From Microlunatus antarcticus (GTDB taxonomy: Bacteria > Actinomycetota > Actinomycetes > Propionibacteriales > Propionibacteriaceae), in contig NZ_JACHZG010000001.1 in NCBI RefSeq assembly GCF_014193425.1, positions 1,922,001-1,986,000 of the forward strand: a stretch of DNA of 64,000 nucleotides, read 5' to 3'. The notes under the pieces are model-generated. The model had not been told where the DNA came from. It saw only the letters and a program-made list of their open reading frames with translations, and searched no databases. This document shows, piece after piece, positions 40,974 through 49,915 of this stretch. Both the position numbers and the translations under genes were made by a program. Position 1 is the stretch's first letter. Each line of letters starts with the position of its first letter.

Positions 40974-41864
40974 ATGACGCTGCGCCGTGCCCTGTCCGGG
41001 CTGTCCCTCCTGGCCCTCGCGGGTGCCGCCGCGCTCGTGCCGGGCACCGCCTCGGCCGCGGCAGCGGCGATCGAGGTGGACGGCGCCCGCGTGCAGTTCG
41101 CCAGCCGGACGACGGCCTCGGCCTCGGTCACCTACACCTGCGGGACGCCTGGCTCGACCGTCTCCGACACCCTCACCGTGATCGTCTTCCAGCCGCTGGC
41201 CGAGCAGGGCTACAAGGCGGCGGCCGACAACGGGGACGAGGGGACGCCCGTGCAGTGCGACGGCGTCGCCCACGCGGCGACGCCGGTGGCGCTGCAGGTG
41301 CGGGAGGGCGTGTTCGCCGACGGCCCCGCCGAGGTCGCGCTGCTCGTCGGCGACGGGCTCGACGAGGACGACATCCTCTACCAGGACGTCGACGTGGTCG
41401 GCGTGCCCGCGCCGGAGGTGACGGTCTCCACGAACGCCTCGCCCGAGCCGGCCCGCAAGGGCAAGAAGATCACCGTCAAGGGCACGGTCGCCCGGGACGA
41501 CAAGCCGGTCAAGGTCAAGGCGACCCTCTACTTCGCCAAGGACGGCGGCGACTTCACCAAGGTCAAGACGGTGAAGAGCGACAAGAAGGGCCGCCTGTCG
41601 ACGACGGTCAAGGCCAGCCAGTCGGGGACGTTCGCGTACGGCTACGGCGGCGTCGTCGACGACGGCGACCACGTCGAGGTGATCCCGGTGGCCAAGACGT
41701 ACAAGAACTGCACGGCCCTGAACAAGGTCTACGAGAACGGCGTCGGCAAGAAGGGCGCGGTGGACAAGGGCGGGTCGGTGGACGACTTCACCGTCGACGA
41801 CGCCACGTACAAGAAGAACAAGAAGAGCGACCGCGACAAGGACGGCATCGCCTGCGAGCGGTAG
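40974..41864 (+). CDS. Secreted protein with C-terminal excalibur calcium-binding domain
   Basis: A 296-residue exported protein. The signal peptide ends near GTASA-AA. The middle (about 30-220) is low in hydrophobic residues and Lys/Asp-rich (TVKGTVARDDKPVKVKATLYF), like a small Ig-type barrel. Residues 237-296 are an excalibur domain: YKNCTALNKVYENGVGKKGA and the calcium loop DRDKDGIACER. Excalibur domains are found on secreted nucleases and cell-wall proteins. Its partner or activity is unknown. Confidence 0.85.
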   Translation: MTLRRALSGLSLLALAGAAALVPGTASAAAAAIEVDGARVQFASRTTASASVTYTCGTPGSTVSDTLTVIVFQPLAEQGYKAAADNGDEGTPVQCDGVAHAATPVALQVREGVFADGPAEVALLVGDGLDEDDILYQDVDVVGVPAPEVTVSTNASPEPARKGKKITVKGTVARDDKPVKVKATLYFAKDGGDFTKVKTVKSDKKGRLSTTVKASQSGTFAYGYGGVVDDGDHVEVIPVAKTYKNCTALNKVYENGVGKKGAVDKGGSVDDFTVDDATYKKNKKSDRDKDGIACER

Positions 41865-41910
41865 GCGGACGACGGGGAGCGGCACCCGCCGGGTCCGTCA
41901 CACTCCACGG

Positions 41911-43142
41911 GTGACTCGTGGTGCGGTGCAGCCGCTCGTACGCCCGCCCCGGCTTCACCTGGGCCGGGCGGGCTCGGCGAGCCGGCTGGAGCTGTTCTTC
42001 GACCTGGCGTACGTGCTGGTCGTCCTCGAGCTGGCGCACAGCCTCTACACCGACCTGTCCTGGCACGGCCTGCTGGTCATGGCCGGCCTCTTCACCGCCA
42101 TCTGGTTCTCGTGGATGGGCTTCACCCTCTACGCCAACCGCTTCGACACCGACGACCTCGTCTTCCGGCTGGCCAAGCTGGGCGCGACGGCGGCCATCGC
42201 GGGCTGCGCGGCCAGCGCGTCCGACGCCGTCGGGAAGTACGCCGTCCCCTTCGCCGTGAGCTACCTCGTCGGGCGGCTGGTCCTGCTCGGCCTCTACGCC
42301 CGCGCCTGGCGGCACGTGGCGCAGGCGCGACCCACCATCAACGTCTACCTGCTCTGCATCGGCGTCAGCACGGTGCTGTGGGCGGTCTCGGTCGCCGTCC
42401 CCGCCCCGGGCCGCTACTGGCTCTGGGCGGTCGCCGTCCTCATCGACGCCGTCGGGCCGGTCCTCGCCACCCTGCGGGACGACCGGCTGCCGCTGCACAT
42501 CGAGCACCTGCCCGAGCGCTTCGGGCTGCTGGTCATCCTCGTGCTCGGGGAGGCGGTGGGCGGCGCCGCGCGCGGGACCCACGACGCCTCCTGGGCCGCC
42601 CCGTCGGTCGCGGTCGGGATCGCGGGTCTGCTGCTGGCCGCGAGCCTGTGGTGGGCCTACTTCGACGTGGCGGCCACCAGCGGCGCGAACAAGCTCGAGG
42701 AGACCGCGGAGGAGGACGGCGAGGAGGACGGCGACGACGACCCGGACCCGACGACGAGCCGCCGGACGCCGACCAGCGCCACGACCTCTTCGTCTTCGGC
42801 CACTTCCCGCTGGCGCTCGGCGTGGTCCTGGTCGGCGTCGGGCTCGAGGGTCTGGCGGTGCACCCGGAGACCCCCGGGCCGTCGGAGTCGGCCTGGCTCC
42901 TGGCCGGCGGGCTCGCCCTCTTCTACGCCGGCAACGCGATGATCGTCGCGGGGACGGCCCGTTCCTGGCGACCCGTCTGGCCGTGGCCGCTGGTCCTGGT
43001 CCCCGTCGTCCTCGCCCTCGGCGCCGCACCGCTGCCGACGTCCCTGCTGCACACCGCGGCCTTCGCGGTCGTGACGATCGTCGCGGCCGTCCACGGGACC
43101 GTCGTGGGCCGCCGCCCGGAGGCGGAGCTCAGCGCCGACTGA
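41911..43142 (+). pseudogene. LtrA-like (low temperature requirement A) membrane protein, frameshifted
   Basis: The first 268 codons from GTG 41911 encode a normal LtrA protein (LELFFDLAYVLVVLELAHSLY, RFGLLVILVLGEAVGG, AASLWWAYFDVA). The match then continues one frame back (DLFVFGHFPLALGVVLVGVGLEG..LTSLLHTAAFAVVTIV) to the TGA at 43140-43142. The switch must lie between about 42700 and 42780, where the acidic repeat GAGGAGGACGGC occurs twice. A one-base loss in this repeat is the simplest explanation. Either a dead gene or a sequencing error. LtrA proteins have no proven biochemical role. Confidence 0.8.
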
Positions 43143-43151
43143 GCGGGGCGG

Positions 43152-44186
43152 TCAGGGGAGGAGGACGACCTTGCCGAGCCGGGTCCGTTCCTCGGCGACC
43201 CGCAGGCCCTCGGCCGCCTCCGTCAGGGGCAGCCGCGCGGCGACCTCCGGGACGAGCACCCCGGCGACGAGCAGGGCGAGGACCGCGTCGAGGTCGGTGC
43301 GCAGGTGCGCCCGGAACCTCCCCGGCCGGGTGCGGTGACCGGCCCAGATGTCGTAGAAGCCGGCGTGCCGGCCGTTGGGCGCGAGGTTCCACAGCGCGAG
43401 GCGGGCCAGCAGCCGCAGGAACGCCCACACCAGGTTCCCCGAGGTGACGGAGGCGATCGAGCTGCTGACCAGCCATCCGCCCGGCGCCAGCAGCCGCCAC
43501 GACCGGAGCAGCGTCGGGCCACCGAGGTTGTCGAAGACGGCGTCGACCCCACCCGGCGCCAGCGCCCGGACCTGCGCGTCCATCGCCGCCGGATCGGAGG
43601 GGTCGACGGGCTCGACGCCGAGCCGGCGCAGCGCGTCGTGGTGGCGGGGGCGGGCCGCGCCGATGACGCGTACGCCGTGGTGCCGCGCCAGCTGGGCGAG
43701 CGTCGTGCCCACGCCCCCGTTCGCGCCGTGCACCAGGACCGTCTGACCGGGCGCCACCTGAGCGGTCCGGTGCAGCATCTGCCAGGCGGTGATCCCGTTG
43801 ACGACGAGGCTCTCGACCTCGCCGGCGTCGAGACCCTCGGGGACGGGCAGCAGGTCCCGGGCGTCCAGGAGGACCCGGCTCGCCCAGCCGCCCGTCTTGG
43901 TCAGGGCGGCCACCCGCTGCCCGACGAGGGCCGGGTCCACGCCGGCGCCGACCGCGGTCACCCGTCCCACGACGTCGTACCCGGGCACGAAGGGGAAGCG
44001 CGGCTGACCGGGGTAGCGGTTGCGCCGCATCGCCTGCTCGGCGAAGGACACCCCCGTCGCCTCGACGTCCACGAGGGCCTCGCCGCGGCCCGGCGCGGCG
44101 AGGTCGCGGGTCCGCACCTGCAACCCGTCCGGCTCCACCACCCCGGGCAGGACGATCTCGACGGTAGGGTCATCAGTTCGGCTCAC
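43152..44186 (-). CDS. Medium-chain dehydrogenase/reductase, quinone oxidoreductase-like
   Basis: A 344-residue MDR protein without the catalytic-zinc cysteine pattern. The catalytic-domain start is VEPDGLQVRTRDLAAPGRGEAL, and the NADPH-binding loop is VLVHGANGGVGTTLAQLARHHGV. It resembles zeta-crystallin-like or synaptic-vesicle VAT-1-like oxidoreductases. Start GTG 44186, without a clear ribosome site. Downstream of the frameshifted LtrA gene on the opposite strand (convergent). Confidence 0.88.
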   Translation of the reverse strand: MSRTDDPTVEIVLPGVVEPDGLQVRTRDLAAPGRGEALVDVEATGVSFAEQAMRRNRYPGQPRFPFVPGYDVVGRVTAVGAGVDPALVGQRVAALTKTGGWASRVLLDARDLLPVPEGLDAGEVESLVVNGITAWQMLHRTAQVAPGQTVLVHGANGGVGTTLAQLARHHGVRVIGAARPRHHDALRRLGVEPVDPSDPAAMDAQVRALAPGGVDAVFDNLGGPTLLRSWRLLAPGGWLVSSSIASVTSGNLVWAFLRLLARLALWNLAPNGRHAGFYDIWAGHRTRPGRFRAHLRTDLDAVLALLVAGVLVPEVAARLPLTEAAEGLRVAEERTRLGKVVLLP

Positions 44187-44249
44187 AGGTGTGACGCTAC
44201 ACCCATTGACTTACAAGTGTTAGCGGTTCTTGTTCGGCGTCCCTATGAG

Positions 44250-44295
44250 AGCGGGGAAGTTCTGACCGGGTAGTCGCGGCCAGAACTTCCCCGCT
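44250..44295 (-). terminator. Perfect 15-bp hairpin after the PepSY gene
   Basis: AGCGGGGAAGTTCTG (44250-44264) and CAGAACTTCCCCGCT (44281-44295) pair perfectly over a 16-nt loop. The stem starts 5 nt after the PepSY protein stop codon, so it is a strong transcription terminator even though no U-tract follows. Confidence 0.8.
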
Positions 44296-44299
44296 GTCG

Positions 44300-45757
44300 T
44301 CAGCGCACGTCCAGCCAGCGCGTCAGGAGCGGCGAGCGCCGGAAGACGAGCTGGTCGAGCAGCACGACCAGGACCAGCGAGGCACCGAACAGCGGCAGCA
44401 GCACCCCCAGGACGACCAGCCCGGCGACGAGCGCCGGCGTCGCGGCCAGCGGCATCCGTCCCCGGGGCGCGCCGATCCGGCCCGCACCCTTCGGCCGCCG
44501 ACGCCACCACATGACCGGGCCGCTGACGCAGAGGAACAGGATCCCCACGCACATCGCCGCCGAGAGCGCCATGTTCACGGGGCCGAGCCGACGACCCTCG
44601 TGCAGCGCGATGCCCTGGCTGACGACCTTGGCGACGCCGGAGTAGTCGGCGTAGCCGTACGTGCCGGCGACCGCGCCGGTGTAGCGGTCGACGTGGACGG
44701 TCCGTTCCTGGCCCGGGTCGTCGAAGGCGTAGCCGATCACCGCGAACGTGCCGTCCGGCGTAGTCGGCAGCAGGGTCGTGTACGGGTGGGCCAGCCCCGC
44801 CTCGTCGGCCACGAGCGCGGCGGTGTCGAGGTTGGCCACCGTCCCCGTGTAGTCGCCGACGTCGGAGGTCGGTCTGGTCGTCTGGCCGAGGCCCCACGGG
44901 ACGTCGCCCGCGTGGCTGTGCGGCAGCGACTCGTCCATCGTGGTGGTCGGCTGCGAGGCGCCGCCGTGGTCGTCGGACCACAGCGAGGTGCCCTGCGTGG
45001 TGGCCAGCTCCTGCACCTTCGCGCCCCAGACGCCGGTCCACGGCAGCCCGGACACGATCAGCCCGAGCAGCGCGACCCCCGCGACCGCACCGACGACGGC
45101 GTGCGTCTGCCGTACGCGGGCGTCGGTCCGGGCCTGGCGTGCGGCCCGTCGCCGTGCGCGCCAGCCGCGGACGAACAGGTAGTAGCCGGTGAGCGACATG
45201 ACGACCGCCCAGCAGGCGCCGAGCTCGATCACCGCGTCCCCGACCCAGCCGGTCATGAGGTTCGCGTGCAGCCGGACGGCCGTGCCCGACAGCGTGGCGT
45301 CGGGGTCGAGCGAGCCGAGCACGTCGAGCCGGTAGGGGTCGACGAAGTAGTCGCGGCTCGACTCGTCCGGCAGCGTGACGGTGATGCGCGTCGGGGACTC
45401 CGTGTCCCGCGGCTCCGTCATCGAGGCGATGTACGCCCCCGTGAGTCCGTCCGCGTCGAGGGCCTCCTCGACGACCTCGCGCTGGTCGTCGAACGCGGCG
45501 GCCGTCACCCCCGGACGGGGGTCGACGTGCAGGAGGTCAGGGTGCAGGGCGGGTTCGAGCTGGAAGCGGAAGAGGTAGATCAGACCCGTGACGGCCAGCA
45601 GGGCGAGGACGGGCACGACGAGGAAGCTGGCGTAGAAGTGCCAGCGCCAGACACCGGCGAAGAGGCGGGTGGGACGGCGCCGACCCGGGGTGTCGGGCGG
45701 ACCGGGCGGTTCGACGGGATCGGACAGGCGCTCGGGGGCGCCGAGGGTGGTGGTCAT
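44300..45757 (-). CDS. PepSY-associated membrane protein (PiuB/iron-reductase type)
   Basis: A 485-residue protein of the PepSY_TM family. WRWHFYASFLVVPVLALLAVTGLIYLF is the diagnostic first helix with a heme-type His; HANLMTGWVGDAVIELGACW, GALHEGRRLG..LSAAMCVGILFLCVSGPVMWW are the other helices. PepSY_TM proteins are thought to be ferric- or flavin-linked reductases or metal-uptake helpers. Ribosome site AGGAG. Transcribed with the upstream membrane-protein gene, 94 nt away. Confidence 0.9.
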   Translation of the reverse strand: MTTTLGAPERLSDPVEPPGPPDTPGRRRPTRLFAGVWRWHFYASFLVVPVLALLAVTGLIYLFRFQLEPALHPDLLHVDPRPGVTAAAFDDQREVVEEALDADGLTGAYIASMTEPRDTESPTRITVTLPDESSRDYFVDPYRLDVLGSLDPDATLSGTAVRLHANLMTGWVGDAVIELGACWAVVMSLTGYYLFVRGWRARRRAARQARTDARVRQTHAVVGAVAGVALLGLIVSGLPWTGVWGAKVQELATTQGTSLWSDDHGGASQPTTTMDESLPHSHAGDVPWGLGQTTRPTSDVGDYTGTVANLDTAALVADEAGLAHPYTTLLPTTPDGTFAVIGYAFDDPGQERTVHVDRYTGAVAGTYGYADYSGVAKVVSQGIALHEGRRLGPVNMALSAAMCVGILFLCVSGPVMWWRRRPKGAGRIGAPRGRMPLAATPALVAGLVVLGVLLPLFGASLVLVVLLDQLVFRRSPLLTRWLDVR

Positions 45758-45851
45758 GGTTCTCCTGGGTCACGACGGGGACGCGACACCGCCGCTCCGC
45801 TCGACGGCCTCGAGGGACCGGGGGAGCGCGGTGCGCGCAGGAAGGACGGGC

Positions 45852-46505
45852 TCAGGAGCAGAGCGGTGGGCCGCGTGGTGACGCGGCGTCGAGCACGAGG
45901 CGACCGGCGAGCAGCACCGGACGGGCCAGGACGGCCAGGGCGCGCGGCCGCCGGCGGGTCGGGCGAGCGGCGACGAGGAGGACGAGGGTGGCGACCGTGC
46001 GCCACCACCAGGCCTCGCCGCGGGCGAGCAGCCACGCGACCGCGAGCGTCGCGGCGGCGTGCGCGCCGACCATGAGCCAGCTCGCGCCCATCGCGTGGCT
46101 CTCGGCGCAGGCCTGCAGGCCGGCCGCGGAACCCGGGTCGAGCGTCGCCGCCGCCCCGTGCGCGGCGTGGCCCGCGTGCGCCCCGGCCGCCGCCGCCGAG
46201 GGCAGGCACATCGCCGCGGTGTCCGCGGCGGAGAAGAGGAGGTGCAGCAGGACCTGCTCGGCCGCGAGCAGGGGCAGCAGGACGGCGAACCGGCACCGGT
46301 CGACGCTGACCAGCGTCGACACCAGCAGGAGCGCGGCCGCGCCGAGGAGGACGCCGACCGGCAGGACGTCCCCGCCGCCGACCAGGTGCGCACCGGTCGC
46401 GAGCAGCAGCGGCACCGCGGACAGCAGGCCCACCCGGCTCAGCCGGGCCGACCCCCGAGCGGGGGTGCGGACGGGCGTCGACCGCGACCCGCTCGACGCC
46501 CCCAT
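45852..46505 (-). CDS. Hypothetical membrane protein with His/Cys-rich loop
   Basis: A 217-residue protein with about five hydrophobic segments. Between helices 3 and 4 lies a His- and Cys-containing loop (MCLPSAAAAGAHAGHAAHGAA.., CAESHAMG) of the sort found in actinobacterial metal-related membrane proteins. The C-terminal ending (RGPPLCS) resembles what I recall from copper-associated operons of actinobacteria. Family not named with certainty. Upstream of the PepSY gene on the same strand. Confidence 0.65.
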   Translation of the reverse strand: MGASSGSRSTPVRTPARGSARLSRVGLLSAVPLLLATGAHLVGGGDVLPVGVLLGAAALLLVSTLVSVDRCRFAVLLPLLAAEQVLLHLLFSAADTAAMCLPSAAAAGAHAGHAAHGAAATLDPGSAAGLQACAESHAMGASWLMVGAHAAATLAVAWLLARGEAWWWRTVATLVLLVAARPTRRRPRALAVLARPVLLAGRLVLDAASPRGPPLCS

Positions 46506-46531
46506 GCGGAGAGCGTAGACAACGTGCCGGG

Positions 46532-47317
46532 TCAGGGGTGACGGAACGTGGTCGTGCAGCCCCCGTCGACCGGGACGATCGCGCCGGTCATGAAGGACGA
46601 CTCGTCGCTGGCCAGGAACACGGCCACGCTGGCGACCTCCTCCGCACCGGCCTGGCGTCCGAGCGGCTGGAGCCCCGCGGCCGCGTTCCGCCGGGCGTTG
46701 GCCGCGGCCGCGCCCTCAGGGCCCAGGCCCGCGCGGTAGCCGCCCATGTCGGTGTCGATGTAGCCCGGCAGGATCGCGTTCACCCGGACCCCGAGCGGAC
46801 CGTAGTCGACGGCGAGCTGGCGGGTCAGGTTCACCACGCCGCCCTTGGTCGCGCAGTAGGCGGCAGCCTGCGGCGCGCCGACCACCCCGTACGTCGAGGC
46901 GATGTTGACGACGCGCCCGCGCCCGGACGCCAGCAGGTGCGGCATCGCGGCGCGCACGCACAGGAACGGTCCCGTCAGGTTGACCGCGACCGTCCGCAGC
47001 CAGTCCTCGACCTCGACCTCGTGCGCGAGACCCGAGCCGCCGGAGATGCCGGCGTCGTTGACCAGCACGTCCAGCCCGCCGTACGCGTCGACCGCCGCCG
47101 CCACGGCCGCCTCGACCTGCGCGGGGTCGGCGACGTCGCAGGCCACGGCCAGCGCCTGACCGCCCGTGGCCTCGATCGTGGCGACCGTCGCGCCGCCGTT
47201 CTTCACGTCGGCGACGACCACCCGCGCGCCCTCGGCCGCCATCGCGACCGCGATCGCCGCACCGATCCCGCCGGCCGCCCCGGTGACGAGCGCGACGCGG
47301 CCCTCGAGCCGCGTCAT
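46532..47317 (-). CDS. SDR family NAD(P)-dependent oxidoreductase
   Basis: A 261-residue classical SDR: TGAAGGIG loop, VNDAGISGG, catalytic Ser in NIASTYG, Tyr-Lys in YCATK. Ends in VPVDGGCTTTFRHP. The start ATG overlaps the upstream peptidase stop codon (ATGA). Last gene of the peptide-import operon; its substrate may be an oxidised product of peptide breakdown, but this is a guess. Confidence 0.9.
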   Translation of the reverse strand: MTRLEGRVALVTGAAGGIGAAIAVAMAAEGARVVVADVKNGGATVATIEATGGQALAVACDVADPAQVEAAVAAAVDAYGGLDVLVNDAGISGGSGLAHEVEVEDWLRTVAVNLTGPFLCVRAAMPHLLASGRGRVVNIASTYGVVGAPQAAAYCATKGGVVNLTRQLAVDYGPLGVRVNAILPGYIDTDMGGYRAGLGPEGAAAANARRNAAAGLQPLGRQAGAEEVASVAVFLASDESSFMTGAIVPVDGGCTTTFRHP

Positions 47318-48138
47318 TCGACGATCGCCCGGGTCAGCTGCACCACGGTGATGAACGTGCGGAACAGCCGGATCGGGTCCTCGTCGGAGAACGTGACGGT
47401 CCGGGTGTCGACCCGGGTCACGCCCTGGACCCACGTGGCCATCTCCGCGAAGTCGCCGTTGAGGAACAGGACCTCGAGCGTCGCGGGCAGCGTGATCGCG
47501 GGGACCTGCGCGTCGCCCAGGCCCGCAATCGCCCGGCCGGCGGCGTCGTGGATGAGCTCCTTGGCCTCCTCCGGGTGCAGGGACTCGGCGGCGAACCGGG
47601 TGACCGAGTGCTTGACCACCGCGGGGACGACGCCGGGCGTGATCCGCGCGGCCTCCTCGGCGGTCGTGTCGTCGCCGGTGATCAGGACGACGGGCACGCC
47701 GTGGCCGAGGGCGACGAGTGAGTTGATCCCGGACTCGCCGACCTCGATGCCGTTCAGCAGGACCCGGGCGATGGCGCGCGGGTTGTAGGTGTGCGACAGC
47801 GTCGACGCCTCGCTGGCCATCGAGCCGTGGTAGCTGACGAAGAACACGGCGTCGAACGAGGCGTCGAGGCCCTGCATCATGTACATCGGCTTGTGGCGCC
47901 CGGAGAGGTAGCGCGCCCGCCCGTGGAGCGCGTCGGGGCGCAGGTTCTGCATCGACGAGTGCGAGTCGTTCACCAGGAACTCGGTGGCCCCGGCGGACAT
48001 GGCGCCGTCGATCGCGGCGTTCACCTCGTCCTGCAGCAGGCCCCGGTAGTACTGGTACTCGGGCTGGGGTGCCAGGCACTGGCTCCAGTCGACCACCCCG
48101 GCGGTGCCCTCCATGTCGGAGGACAAGAAGACCTTCAC
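47314..48138 (-). CDS. M55 family D-aminopeptidase (DppA peptidase type)
   Basis: A 274-residue zinc peptidase of family M55. The metal motif SSDMEGTAGVV opens the protein (Asp and Glu ligands), with VNDSHSSMQNL and FFVSYHGSMASEAS giving further His ligands. The prototype, Bacillus DppA, is a D-Ala-D-Ala aminopeptidase in a dipeptide operon, matching the context here. GTG start overlaps the upstream asparaginase stop (GTGA); ribosome site AGGAG. Confidence 0.92.
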   Translation of the reverse strand: MKVFLSSDMEGTAGVVDWSQCLAPQPEYQYYRGLLQDEVNAAIDGAMSAGATEFLVNDSHSSMQNLRPDALHGRARYLSGRHKPMYMMQGLDASFDAVFFVSYHGSMASEASTLSHTYNPRAIARVLLNGIEVGESGINSLVALGHGVPVVLITGDDTTAEEAARITPGVVPAVVKHSVTRFAAESLHPEEAKELIHDAAGRAIAGLGDAQVPAITLPATLEVLFLNGDFAEMATWVQGVTRVDTRTVTFSDEDPIRLFRTFITVVQLTRAIVE

Positions 48139-49088
48139 AGCACGCTCCTGTCGTGGATCTCGGGTTCGGACGACTCGGTCGTCATGACGGCGTACGTGGC
48201 GCCGGCGGTCCCGGCCGCCCCGCCGTGCCGGCCGTCGGGGGTCAGCGCGAGCACGCGTAGCTCGGCGCGGAAGGCGTCCGGCAGGGTCGCCGCGTCCTCC
48301 AGCGCCTCGCGGCAGGCGGCCACGACGTCCTCGCCACGGCGCAGCCCCTCGACCACGGACCGGGCGGTGCCGGCACGCATGCTCAGCTCGCCGCGGCCGG
48401 TGCACGCGGCACCGCCGCCGCGCAGGTCGCACCAGTTGCCCGCGCCCGGCAGCGCCGAGTCGCCGACCCGGCCCGGGTACTTCCACGGGTAGCCGCTGGT
48501 GGAGACGCCGACGACCATCTCGCCGCTCGCGTCGAGCGCGATGACGTTGATCGTGCCCCAGGGGCCGTCGTGCGGGGCGAAGCGGCGGACCAGGTCCAGC
48601 GCGGCCGCCTTGTACGCACGGTCGCCCTCGGATCCCTCCGCCCGCTCGCCCTCGACGTTGCCCTCGGCCTCGGCGAGCGCCTCGTGGAACAGCCGTCGCG
48701 ACTCGTCGGTCAGCAGGTCGGCGGTGGTGAAGCCGGACTCCGCCGCGAACGTGGCCGCACCCTCGCCGACCAGGACGCAGTGCTGGGGTAGCCGCTCGAG
48801 GACGGCACGCGCGACGGAGACCGGGTTCGGGTAGCCCTGGAGGGCGGCGACGGCACCGAAGGCGCGGCTGGAGCCGACCATCAGCGAGGCGTCGAGCTCG
48901 ACCACGCCGCGGGCGTTCGGCAGGCCGGACGTGCCGACGTAGTGGTCGGCGAGGTTGTCCTCGCACGCCCGCAGTGCCACCTCGACGGCGTCGAGCGCGG
49001 AACCGCCCGCGCGCAGCACGGCGGCGGCGGCGGGCAGGCCGATCTCGCTGCGCTCGGAGCCGATGACCGTCGGGAGGACCGCGCTCAT
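48135..49088 (-). CDS. Isoaspartyl peptidase / glycosylasparaginase family hydrolase
   Basis: A 317-residue N-terminal nucleophile hydrolase. The autoprocessing site is PWGTINVIALD with Thr179 as the predicted nucleophile after cleavage. GRVGDSALPGAGNW and VGTSGLPNARGVVELDAS are typical of the glycosylasparaginase branch. Members split isoaspartyl peptides or asparagine side-chain amides, and the operon partner transporter suggests imported dipeptides. ATG 49088 overlaps the upstream ATPase stop codon. Confidence 0.9.
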   Translation of the reverse strand: MSAVLPTVIGSERSEIGLPAAAAVLRAGGSALDAVEVALRACEDNLADHYVGTSGLPNARGVVELDASLMVGSSRAFGAVAALQGYPNPVSVARAVLERLPQHCVLVGEGAATFAAESGFTTADLLTDESRRLFHEALAEAEGNVEGERAEGSEGDRAYKAAALDLVRRFAPHDGPWGTINVIALDASGEMVVGVSTSGYPWKYPGRVGDSALPGAGNWCDLRGGGAACTGRGELSMRAGTARSVVEGLRRGEDVVAACREALEDAATLPDAFRAELRVLALTPDGRHGGAAGTAGATYAVMTTESSEPEIHDRSVL

Positions 49089-49915
49089 CGCCGGCTCGTC
49101 TCGGGCGCCCGGGCCGGGCCGCCGCCGATGCGGGGGACCGAGGCCAGGAGCAGCCTGGTGTAGTCGTGGGTGGGGTGCTGGAACACCGTGGACGTGTCTC
49201 CCTCTTCGACCACGACGCCGTCGTGCATGACGGCGATCCGGTCGCTGATCTGGCGGACGACCGCCATGTTGTGCGAGACGAAGAGCATCGACAGCCCCAG
49301 CGTCTCCTTCAGGTCGAGCAGCAGGTTGATGATCGTGGCCTGCACGGACACGTCGAGCGCGGACACCGGCTCGTCGGCGATCAGCACCCGAGGCTCGAGC
49401 GCGAGCGCCCGGGCGATCCCGATGCGCTGGCGCTGGCCGCCGGAGAACGAGCGCGGCAGCTGGTCGATCGCGCGGACCGGCAGCCCCACCAGGTCGACGA
49501 GCTCGCGGGCCCGCGTCGCGACCTGGGCGCGCGGGACCACGCGGTGGTACGCGAGGACCTCCCCGAGCGTCTGGCCGACGGTCATCCGGGGGTTGAGCGA
49601 GCTGTACGGGTCCTGGAACACCATCTGCACGAGCCGACGCTGCTCCGGCGTCGGTGCGCCGTGCAGCGGCTGCCCGGCGTAGCGGACGACCCCGGCGGTG
49701 GGGGTGTAGAGCCCGGCCGCGCACCGGCTGAGCGTGGACTTGCCGCACCCGGACTCGCCGACCAGGCCGAGCGTCTCGCCGGCGTGCAGGGTCAGGTCGA
49801 CCCCGTCCACGGCCTTGACCACCGACGGCCCGCGCCCGCTCAGCCGCGACCAGACCCCGCCGCGGCCGTGGAAGTGCTGGACCAGACCCTCGACCGCGAG
49901 CAGCTCCTCGCTCAT
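49085..49915 (-). CDS. dppF: Peptide ABC transporter ATP-binding protein (DppF/OppF type)
   Basis: A 276-residue ATPase: Walker [10 protein letters not shown], signature [16 protein letters not shown], Walker [13 protein letters not shown], switch His in [10 protein letters not shown]. The oligopeptide-type C-terminus ([13 protein letters not shown]) is present. Start ATG 49915 overlaps the upstream ATPase stop (ATGA). Together with the DppD-type subunit it powers a two-permease peptide importer. Confidence 0.93.
   Translation of the reverse strand: MSEELLAVEGLVQHFHGRGGVWSRLSGRGPSVVKAVDGVDLTLHAGETLGLVGESGCGKSTLSRCAAGLYTPTAGVVRYAGQPLHGAPTPEQRRLVQMVFQDPYSSLNPRMTVGQTLGEVLAYHRVVPRAQVATRARELVDLVGLPVRAIDQLPRSFSGGQRQRIGIARALALEPRVLIADEPVSALDVSVQATIINLLLDLKETLGLSMLFVSHNMAVVRQISDRIAVMHDGVVVEEGDTSTVFQHPTHDYTRLLLASVPRIGGGPARAPETSRR

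Noticed and set aside
42111-43142. Separate small gene for the C-terminal LtrA half
   Set aside because: No start codon with ribosome site near 42770; the two halves complete one LtrA protein, so a frameshift is the better reading.
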